From positions 372,001-436,000 of the forward strand of contig BDSL01000024.1 of the NCBI GenBank assembly GCA_003116995.1: DNA of 64,000 nucleotides, in the 5' to 3' direction. The notes under the pieces were generated by a model. It saw only the letters and a program-made list of their open reading frames with translations. It had not been told where the DNA came from and searched no databases. Positions 20,837 to 30,900 of the stretch are shown here, piece by piece (the first letter of the stretch is position 1; each line of letters starts with the position of its first letter). A program made the translations under genes and the position numbers. This stretch comes from Yamagishiella unicocca (taxonomy: Eukaryota; Chlorophyta; Chlorophyceae; Chlamydomonadales; Volvocaceae).

Positions 20837-23800
20837 GGCCCATGGACTGGTGCCGTACGGGCCACGAAGCTCCCTCGTAGCCGAGGAGCTCCTCGCTACG
20901 CCGTATGTGTATGTGCACGTGTATGTGTATATTGGGGGAGGAGTTGGGGGGGGGGGGAGTTGGGGAACTAAATGTGATGTATGGGGGGCCGGGTACGGGT
21001 CGAGAGGCGGGGATTTCGGCACAGCGCTCATCGCGAGGGGTTTCATCGGGTTTGTGTTTCGTTCATTACCACCGAGCGGTTCAATTTTATGGCTTGGTGG
21101 CCTGAGTTCCAGGTGGGCGGTATGGTGGGTATGGGCTGCCAATGCGCATCGCGGGCCGTAAGCGGGCGGACATTCTTGGGCGGCGGGAGTTGTCAAAATA
21201 GATGTCCTAACCAGGCACGCATGCTGCGTGTCCTCAACAGCCGCACGCAAACACAAGAGACTCGGGGCTTTCGCGGCTCAGTGCTCGCTGGACCACTGGA
21301 CCACTGGACCACTGGACCACACAGCCTCGGCTGCCCGGGCCGTCCACCTCACGTTGCGGCCGAGCCTGGCCCGTGGGTCGGTCTCTCACGCGGCGTGCGG
21401 GTGTTGTGTTGTACAATTTCGCTGCGGGCGCGTCCCCACGCCGTGTCGGCAGGGAGGGCGCAGTAAAGGGGGGCGAGGGGGACGCAGCTCGCAATGGCAC
21501 TCCCGAGGGAGGTGGGCGCTTGCACGATGCAGCCTCGGGAGGCTTTGGGTTTACGACCGGGTTTACGACCTAGCGCCGCGGCAGCAATGGCAGCAGCTGT
21601 AGCAGCGGCTGTAGCAGCGGTTGTAGCTAGGAGCAGGCGGACGGACCTTCGGCTCGGGGTTTTGTTTTTTTAGAGGTGGCGGGCGTTGCGCTGGGTCTTG
21701 AAACACTTGAGCCTTCAGCAGCCTCCGCGGAACTGAACAAGCAGCGGGGAGCGCGGCGGTTGAGAAGTCGCGAGCCGTACACGCGGTCAGTTGTTGTTGT
21801 TATTGTGCCTTGCGGTTGTGATACCCGCAGGGCGGAGGGAGTGCGGTCTGCGGCGCCGTTTGCACGGTGTTTTTTTTTGCGGCTTGTGTGGTGGTGTGCC
21901 CAGGCGGTCTCAGCTCCCCAGCTGGGGGCGAGGGGGAAGTCTCTCCCCGGGAGACGCTGGACGGAAGTAAGCGTGTATGGGCCCTATGCGCGGTACCCGT
22001 GTACGACGACGCGTTTCCTGCAGTGGCGCGACGCGGTACGCGGCTCGCTCGACGCGTTCCTCTTGGCGCCTCGGTGTCCGTGGTATTGGGTGCGGCGTGA
22101 GCGTGGGGATGTGAAGCGACGTGAGGCGCCGGATGGCTTAGGGTTTAGGGCGTACGGTTTAGGGCGTACGGCACTTGTTGATGAGGTTTGGGGCAATGAC
22201 GACTTTGGAATCTGTACGCGCGCTCGCCCATGGCAACGGCAATGGTGATGGCAATCGGAGGTGCCGGTGAGCCGAGCGGCCCCACAGGCTATTGACCCAT
22301 CACCCACCATCGCAAGGCTCCCCAGGATGGATGGAACCGACTCCCTCGGTGCCACACACGAGCTGCTCGCGGTTCCCTGGACGACTGCCAGCGAGGCCTC
22401 CGAATGGGTGCTGCTGGTGCTGCGCCGTGCTTTGTTTGGGGCAGGTACACAGCTGGCAAGCCGTGGCTGTGGATCGGACTGCGTGGGGGCGCTGGAGCCC
22501 TCCCCAGAGGCTGGCAGCGGTTGCGGATTTTCCGGTGGGGTTGAGCCGAGGAGCTACGGCTGTTTGGCAGTCGCGACGTGGCCATTCTATTTAAAGTGTC
22601 GGGTTCTCAAGCGCGTGGCCATGCTCTTTCAAGCGGCCGCGCTGTTTTGAGTGGCGGCGCTCACTTTTGCGTGGACGGCGGTCCGTTTTGGGGGGGGGGG
22701 GGAGGATGGGTCTTCAACGGCCCCACCAGAGCGCGGCGTTCGCGCGCGCGCTTGCTGGGGATCAAGAGCGCGTCATCAGACGGCTTTCAGACGCCGAATG
22801 ATGCGCCGGCAGGAGGAGCACTAGGGGTTGACGCGACACGTGTGACGTCCTCGCCGCCGCCGTCGCTGCCGAAATGAGTTGGTTGTTGTTTGGTGGCGGG
22901 TTTCGGAGCCGCCGCTGTTGCTTTGGCAGCCCGGCGTCCAGTGTCGCCGCGCTGATTGATCGCGTGTCGTATGAATGAACTTCGAGTTCGAGCTCGGCTC
23001 TATGGGTATCGAAGAGAGTTGTCGGTATCTCGCAAGCAGACATATCGTAGCCGCGAGCTGACAGCACACCTAGCGGGCTGCATTGAGGAGCCTGCCAGTG
23101 CGACAAGAAGAGAGGGGCTGCTGGCGCAAGCGGACCGGATGGCTATATTCTTTTTCCACCTCCACTCGCAGGAGGACATTTCGCAGGCGCCTGCGACCAG
23201 GTTGGATGACAAATGCCGTTGAGCGCCAATGAGATTTTGTGTGTGATAAAGATTCATGTGCCACATGTCAGGTGTAGCATGTGGGATGTGTTGATGTGCA
23301 GCAGCAGCAGCGGCTTCGATGTTAAAAAGGCCCTAAAATGTTCGTTATAAGTCGTTCCTCGGTAGAGATTGGGGCCGCGGCAGTGTGCAACCCGTGTACC
23401 CCGTAAACGCAACTCATGCTGACGGATGTCCCCAAAAGAGGGTCTTCGGGGGGACACTTGGACCTTATTGGCCCCTGCTGGCCTGCTGTATCTGCCAGCA
23501 CGGCAGTGTCATACCGACTCGAAGTACAAGGAAGTGAGCGTTAAGCAATGTGTAGTACATTAATCATCGCCTGCTCTCTGGATATCACAATGCCATGAAC
23601 AGCAGCCGTGCAATACGGTGGAGTGGTACGCGTGTTTGGCCGCGCGGAGGACGGATGCCGTCCTGCCCCTGAACGGCGCGGACGGTACGATATGCGTACG
23701 GCACGGTCGTACTGTAACATTACACGCGCCTGCCTTGCAAACACGATGAGTGTTGCTGCCCAGACACGGCCCCGATAGCTGGGCAGCAACACGCCGTCCT

Positions 23801-24962
23801 CCAAAGGTGTACCTCCGCGGCAACGTACAACATTACGTGACAGCTCACGCATGGGTTGGTCTAGAGGTCGCCGCTTTCATAATATTCGCGCCCTGAGAAG
23901 AACAACGCCCGCAGCCGTTAGCTGCGACGCCCCCGCAGCCAGGAAATCGGCCGGGCTGGGGGGGGGGTCCTTCGGGCTACTTACGCTACACGCCCCACTC
24001 AGCTCCGTGCCCCGTTCCGTCCCCAGCAGATGCAACTCGTAGCTTCTCAGTCCAGTCATAACCTTGGGCCATTGGCCACGGGAACCGCGGGACACCACCT
24101 TAGCCTGCCCAGCTGGCTAGGCACCCACCGCGTCGTATCTACGCTACCGCAGGCCGTCCATCCCGGCCAGTTGCGACCAGCGAGCAGCCCACGCCCTGAA
24201 ACTTAGGATCATTGCCTGCGGGCCTCGTCGATCAACAGTTGACAAACATTTCGCACCCGCAACGAGCCAGTCAGGAGTTCTGAGCTCGGGACCCTGCCGC
24301 ACAGGAACGCTGCGTCGGCCGATGGCACACCCGGGCCATTTGCTTCCTGGCAGTTGGCAGTTGGCTCTTGCCCCCCTGGACTAGAGGAATGGATTTAGCG
24401 CAGTTTAAGGTAATTTAATTGCCGATGATGATGCAGAAGAAACCAGCTTGCGCTAACAGACGATTAACATGCGCTATCGACACCCATCAAACAGCTACCG
24501 TAACAGCACGCATTGACCGACGGCATAACGCAGCAACACCAGAGCAGCTTACAAGCATGTGCCAATAGACTCATGGACCCTGCCCACTACCGCCACCATA
24601 AGGTTGGCTCGGTCAACGGATTGAGTACGACACCATCCAGGTGCACAAACAATGGGAACCCACGCGCACGGGCAACAGCAACCTCCGACCCACTGGATCG
24701 CCAGCTTTTGCGCCTCTCTCTCGGGTTGTAACATTGGATCTCGGGTTGTAACATTGGATCCCTAATCTGTGAAAAACAATATCAGGCACAAGTCACCGAA
24801 TAACAGAAAGGAAGTTCCGTTCCTTAGATCGCCGGCAACCAATTGCAGGCTGACGATGTGCGCTTTCACTGCGGCCCATCCCCCCCCCCCGAGCCGCGCT
24901 CGCTCGCCCGAGCGTCCAAAACATGTGATGGCCTCGCAGCCCACCCTGGACCCGATTTCTAA
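20837..24962. other. Unassigned region downstream of the SBP gene
   Basis: No gene is recognised. It holds a four-fold CTGGACCA repeat (21290-21322), GCTGTAGCAGCG repeats (21592-21630) and isolated TTTAGGG motifs near 22140. A 19-bp direct duplication around GGGTTGTAACATTGGAT lies at 24722-24760. Splice-site-like signals near 22022 and 22440 exist but give no recognisable protein. Part of this may be SBP 3' untranslated sequence, but no TGTAA lies close to its stop. Confidence 0.35.
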
Positions 24963-25979
24963 TTATTCCTGCTTCTCCTTATTGGCACTACTCCGTGAGA
25001 TGATGCCGGCCTTCTCCAGAGGGCTGCTGATCGCCTTCCGGACCATGGCCGCAGACGCGGCTGCCGACTTCACGACTGCGTGGGCCGACTGGGACGCGGC
25101 GACTAACGGCGTCCGTTTGACGCCGCCGACAGGAGATGCAGCTGCCGACAATTTGCCTTTGTCCCCCTCAAGGAGACAAGCTGTGGAGCGGCGCGAGTGG
25201 CTTAGGCCGCTCGCTGGCGAGTCGAGGCTCAACCCCGAGCAGCTACTGACCGTGCTGCTGTTGCTCCTTCGCGCGTTGGTCCTCCGGTTGCAGCTCGCAC
25301 CGCTGAGAGTGCAGGCATCCTCGGCATTATCCATGTCGTATGGCATGAAGACGCTTAGCACGCTGTGAGGAGATGCGTTCGCCGGACTTGCGGGCTCGGG
25401 CTCGGGCAGGATGGCAATTGCTGGGCTGGAAGTTTTGGGGCGCTGTCCAGGAAGGCGGATGGAGTTCTTTGTGTCCCTGAGGGCACACACGGCAGCATTC
25501 CAAACGCTCGACGTATTCCACTTTTGAGGTGCTCGAGCTGATGTTGCGCGGGCCGGCGCAAGGCCGGAGTCTGCCAGCAAGCCAAGCGATGAGACATGGC
25601 TATCGGCAGGACCCCGGCGAGGAGAGTTAATTACGTCGGTAGAGGACAAGGCGTCCCTGCGGGCGTGCTTCTGCGCTGCGTCGGCCCATTCTGCCGTTGA
25701 AACGAATCGGGCCATACCAGTTGCGCCCGCGGTCCTCTGGAAGTAGAAATCTCCACCCGGCGTTAATTTAGACAGCTGTGCTGTGCTAGGACTGCGCGTG
25801 TGGATGCTGCAGCGAGAACATGAACGGAAGACAGGTAGGGCGCGAACGAAGGCCTTCGACTTGGATGCGTCTTGGCAGACAAAAAGCTGTAGAAGAATTG
25901 CCCCTACAAAAACAAGAAACGGGCAGTAATGTGAGCATTTCCATAAGCGCGGTTCTCGCCCGCCCTGTCCGCCCGACAC
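24963..25979 (-). CDS. Hypothetical protein, orphan open frame (338 codons)
   Basis: An uninterrupted minus-strand frame in DNA of moderate GC encodes 338 residues and ends in KEKQE. A hydrophobic stretch near residues 15-35 (CPFLVFVGAILLQLF) could be a signal anchor. The rest is rich in Ser and Ala with basic patches (TNARRSNSST, SHSRRSTAC). No domain is recognised. The stretch coding for FLVFV also looks like an intron end (GTTTCTTGTTTTTGTAG), so the true start may lie downstream or in another exon. Long open frames arise by chance in GC-rich DNA, so this could be non-coding. Confidence 0.35.
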   Translation of the reverse strand: MSGGQGGREPRLWKCSHYCPFLVFVGAILLQLFVCQDASKSKAFVRALPVFRSCSRCSIHTRSPSTAQLSKLTPGGDFYFQRTAGATGMARFVSTAEWADAAQKHARRDALSSTDVINSPRRGPADSHVSSLGLLADSGLAPARATSARAPQKWNTSSVWNAAVCALRDTKNSIRLPGQRPKTSSPAIAILPEPEPASPANASPHSVLSVFMPYDMDNAEDACTLSGASCNRRTNARRSNSSTVSSCSGLSLDSPASGLSHSRRSTACLLEGDKGKLSAAASPVGGVKRTPLVAASQSAHAVVKSAAASAAMVRKAISSPLEKAGIISRSSANKEKQE

Positions 25980-27979
25980 GTCAATAGACTTACTTCTTTA
26001 GCTACACACAGGTCTTCGTTCCAAACAATTGAGGCAGAAGGCAACTAACCCTTTACTGGCTGGGGCAGCTGCAGGTTTCAGTCAGGATTAGCCGAACGAT
26101 GGGCCTTATGGCAACACATTGCAAAAACGTAGCAGTGCAGACAGGGGAAAGTAAACCTTTAAATTAATGTGTTCGTGCAATCCGCTGTCCTTCCATTCTG
26201 CATCGCAGCACCCAAATTGATGTGACTAGGGCTCTTGGCGTACATCGGTTAGCTCAGCAGACCGCGTTGGTTCCACCCTTATGAACATACAATTATAAGT
26301 ATAATGCTCTCCGCTATTACATGGTAATTATGTTCTATGAGTATGATGCGTTTCCATTCCTAGGAAAATCGCATTTGTCATGATAGGATCTTTCAATATC
26401 TACACCATCTACCACATTTGAGAGGCTTAATATTTAGCCGAAATGCCGATCTGAGCCAGTGCTTTGAAACAGCGGCCCGCTCAGGCACTGAGCGTACACG
26501 AGACCACGGGGTGCCAATCTTGGCAGCGCAGCGGGTGCCAAACTTGGTTGCGCGTGGTCATGTGCTGTCCAGCCCCGTATCCATACACTGAGCATATACT
26601 TGCGATGGTGCATTGATTATACTATATGTCCTGAATCCGATGCACGACAAGACAGAATCAGTTCGTCAGAGCCAATTCTGCCTGAACAACTGCAGAAGGC
26701 CTGACGGTCCGCATTATTCTACCAGCGTAATCATGTGCATTTCGTCTGCTTGGGCTGCCACGGCTGTAACGGGATGCTGCCGTGCACCAAATGCTTAGTG
26801 ACCCTCGAGACCACACAGGCACGCAGCACTTGCCGACCCCTGATTCCGCTGTACAGCACTACCTTACTGCGCGTGCTGCTTTGCCGCTGCCCTGAAGGGC
26901 GCAGGTGGTGCGAGGCTGCCGACGCGCACACACCGATCGACAAGGTACCTCCCCCCCCTTGCACCCGCCACTCGGCTGCCCTCGCGAGCGCCTGGAGCGG
27001 GGTTCGAACAGAGGTAGAAGCCGCGCCCAGGGACTTGTGCCTGCGCGCCACCAACCATTACGGGCGCATAATTCGGCCATCCGCGGGTCCCATGTAAAAT
27101 GTTGACAGCCCCGCTTTAGTCATAGTAGAGTGTCACATCGGGCACAACCACCAGCCAGGCAGCGCTCCCTGCCTGCGACCCTGCATCGGACGCGGAGACG
27201 GGAGGAGCGAGGCGCCGAGGCCGAGGAGAGGACAGGAGAGGATCCGCGATGTCGTAAGTCTCGGTGTACACAAGTACACGGTGGCGAACACAGCGCAGGT
27301 GAACACGCACCCCGGAGAGGGAAGGCCAAGCGCCGACAGCACTTGGCGCCGGCTGTCGGCCTTTCTTGGGCTCCGGCGATCCCTTCGTCGGTTCGTCCCT
27401 TGCTTCCCCTCACAGCTGCCGCAGCCCCGCCAGCGGCCCCGAAGAACCCGGCCAGGCCGACCAGGACCGACGAGGCAATTGCGGTGACGGTGGCTTGACG
27501 AGGAGGAGGAGGAGGAGGAGGCGGAGCTGCCAGCTGGCGCTGCCACTTGCCGCGTGTCATGAAACAAAATCACGACACGAAACACACAATACGACCCTCC
27601 GGCGGGCATTTCGATGAAATAAAGAAATACGTCGCACAAGCTTACGGCCAGAAAATGCCATCCTGCCACCCACGTCACCCATATCGCCCACATGACCCAT
27701 ATAGCCCATATCACCAATACACCCATATCACCCGTATCGCCCATATCACCCATATCGCCCCACGGCCCCCGCCCCTCCACCACCAGCGGCCCCCCGGCCA
27801 CCAGCACCCAACATCACCCTTCCTGAACCTCGCCATACACCCACGCCCCCAGCCATGTACGATACACACATAGTGACGCGTCTGTCCACAGCACCTATCT
27901 TCGCCACCTTCCCCCCCCCTCCCCCGTGGATTCGCGGCGAATCCTCTTATAACCCCTCCCCTCGTTGCATTGTCCCTGC
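25980..27979. other. Unassigned spacer before the 3' end of the DUF1995 gene
   Basis: No gene is recognised with confidence. A minus-strand frame at 27120-27560 contains a hydrophobic segment (TAIASSVLVGLAGFFGAAGG) followed by a basic tail and could be a small membrane protein; support is weak. A CATATCACC-type 9-10-bp repeat lies at 27666-27762 and a GGA run near 27500. Confidence 0.3.
27666..27762 (+). repeat. 9-10-bp CCCATATCA tandem repeat
   Basis: About ten degenerate units of CATATCACC/CATATCGCC lie about 220 bp downstream of the DUF1995 stop codon. Confidence 0.85.
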
Positions 27980-30900
27980 TCATCGCCACACCGCCGGCAA
28001 GATCTCCAGCGCGACCTCCTTGAGCGAGGGCATCTTGTCGCTCGTCCACAGCACCCGTACGTCGCTCGTGTCCAGGGGGTTACGGGACAGCAGCTGCCAC
28101 GGCCCCGGGTAACACCGGTATAGCGTGGCTGCAGGGAGGGGGGCGCGAGAGGTGGGCGGGCACGAGGGGGTTGCAAACATACCCGGTTACTCGAAGGGGG
28201 TGGCATAAAAACCGGTTATGCGACATGGATAGGATAGCTGGCGCATTGCCGCCTCGAGGGGGGATGGGGCCATGAGGTGGGGGGCCATGAGGTGGGGGGC
28301 CATGAGGTGGGGGGCGGGGTTATAATCGTGTGGGTTTGAGAGGACATCCATTATGAGGTAGGGGGCCGAGAATGGGATAAGGGAGTAGTGAGCCGTTAAT
28401 GGAACCATGGACATTAAGACACCCGACCGCCCTAGGCTGGGGGGGGGGGCGTGTGCCGTCCACACGAAACCCGCACGCACCACCCTCCCTTGGGCCGCTT
28501 CCGACTCCCCTCGTCCCCCGCACCTGGCGGTCGTTACCCCCCTCTTCCCAACCCTTTTGCACACCTGGTCAGCCCCCCTTCTCGCTACCCCCACCTGGCC
28601 GCGTGCCCTTGAAGTTGTGTATGTAGTACGCAGTGGTCATCAGGGGGAACAGGTCCCGACCGAACTGCGGGGCGGCGGGAGGGGGGATAAGAGAATCGGC
28701 GGCGGGAAGGGGGGATGGGCGGCGGGTAGCGAGAAGGGGGGCTGACCAGGTGTGCAAAAGGGTTGGGAAGAGGGGGGTAACGACCGCCAGGTGCGGGGGA
28801 TAAGAGAATCGGCGGCGGGAGGCGGGATAAGAGGATCAGCGGCGGGAGGGGGGATAAGAGAATCGGCGGCGGGAGGGCGGACGGGCGCGGGCCAGCCGGT
28901 AGGTGTGTCGGACTGGCCGCTCAGAATGCGGTCCGCATGGGCTGGGGTACGAGGTATGGGCGACAGGCCCCTCACGCCGCTCGTAGCTCGCAGCGTATTA
29001 CCTTGGCGATCTCCGGGAAGAATATGGCGGGGTAGTAGCCGCCTCGCACTCGGTCTAACTCGCCTGCGCGGGGGGGGGGTTTACAAGTAAAGAACCGGTA
29101 ACTCGACTGCGCGGGGGGGGGGGGGGTACAAGTAAAGAACCGGTAACTCGACTGCGCGGGGGGGGTGGGGGGGGTTACAAGTAAAGAACCGGTAACTCGA
29201 CTGCGCGGGGGGGGGGGGGGTACAAGTAAAGAACCGGTAACTCGACTGCGCGGGGGGGGTGGGGGGGGTTACAAGTAAAGAACCGGTAACTCGACTGCGC
29301 GGAGGGGGGGGAAGACATAAAAACCGGTTACATGACGTGGGAAGTGTATTTGGCGCATAGGCTTCGGACACCTAGGGGGGTGTGTTTTATAAATGCTGAG
29401 CTGAGCTGAGCCGAGTGTGTGTGTGTGTGTGTGTAGGGGGGAAGGGGGGGGCGCAAAAGGCGGGCACACTAGCGAGTCAGTTCGCATGCCCCTAGGGGGG
29501 CGCGGGGGTGGGTGAGGAAACCCCCCTGCACACGGCATGGGAGAAGTAGAGGGGGCGGGGCAGGGTGAAGGGGGCCGCTCGGGCCCCTGATCCAGGCCTG
29601 GTGCGGCACGTGCGCTCACCGTTGAAGATTATGACGGGCATCCTGCGGTCGCGCGCCACCTTGTCGTACAGCTCGTACACCGCGCTGAGTTCCTCTGTCG
29701 TACGTAGTGCGGCGACGCAGAGGGCGATGACGCGCGGGGGGGGGGGACTTGAGAGGCAGGGGGGCCGGGCGGGAGGAGGGGGGGGGCGCACCCTCTTCCT
29801 TTGCATCTGTCCAGAATCCCTCTCTCCCGCACCCCTCTCTCCCGCACCCCTCTCCCCCGCACCCCTCTCCCCCGCACCCCTCTCCCCCCCACCCCTCTCC
29901 CCCGCACCCCTCTCCCCCGCACCCCTCTCCCCCGCTGCCCACCTCTTGGGTTGAAGGAGGGGTAGGCCACCACCAGCAGCTCGTCCGTGTCAGTGATGAG
30001 CTTCACCGGGTCAAAACCCGATCTGCGGTTTCGGAGCAGACGTCATCAGCACAGCTGGAGTGGAAGGGCGCCGTTGCTTCCGAGGCCACAGCAACGCCCA
30101 ACACAGGGGCTGCCCGAGACCCCTCCCCTGCTTCCCCCTGAGACCCCTCCCCTGCTGCTCCCCCCTGAGACCCCTCCCCTGCCCCCCCGAGACCCCTTCC
30201 CTGCCCCCCCGAGACCCCTTCCCTGCCCCCCTGGACCCCGGCTCACTTGTAAAACCCAAACATTGCCCATGCCTGGCGGTGAGTCATGCCCGTGCCCCGG
30301 GGGTCCAAGGGTACGGCGAGGAGCAGCCCGGGGGGTGAGGGGTGAGGAGGGCGGCGCAGGGGCCGGGGGGACAACGCAAAAAGGGAAAGAAGGAGGGTCG
30401 GTTACACGACATGGAGGGGGTGGAAGAGATGCCGTGCTCCGATTCGAAGAAGAAGGGAAGGGCAAGGGCATTCAGAAGAAGATGAATGGAAGGGAAGCTA
30501 CGGCGAACAACCACCTCAAAAAGCAGTTGGGAGGCCCCGCGGAACTGGCACGCCAGGGCAACGTGTACGTGGCCGGGGGCACATGATCGGGTGCACTCAC
30601 CGGCAGAGCGAGCGTGTTGACGTGTTTTTTTATTCTGCCGCGGAGCCACGAAAACATCAGCCTACCTTTCGTAATGCCACTGCCGCCGCCCGGCCAACAG
30701 TTGGCCTGATTGCAACGCGCATCCCTCCGCAGCCCCCTGCCTCCTTCCCCGCGCTATCACTTTTTCCTTTCCCTCCCATGTCGTTCAGGCGGTTTCCCCC
30801 TAACCCCCCAACCAGGTGCCCACCCCCAACCAGGCGCCTACCGCGTTCTGCTTCGTGAGGTATCCCAGCTGAAACACGGCGTCAGCGAACTGGGGGTCCA

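Noticed and set aside
22136..22180. Interstitial telomere-like TTTAGGG motifs (also TTTTAGGG near 19305)
   Set aside because: Only two or three scattered units interrupted by CGTACGG; not an array and expected by chance in such DNA.
28752..29090. Plus-strand frame similar to the minus-strand frame at 28320-28562
   Set aside because: The similarity is explained by the 75-bp inverted repeat, not by two related genes.
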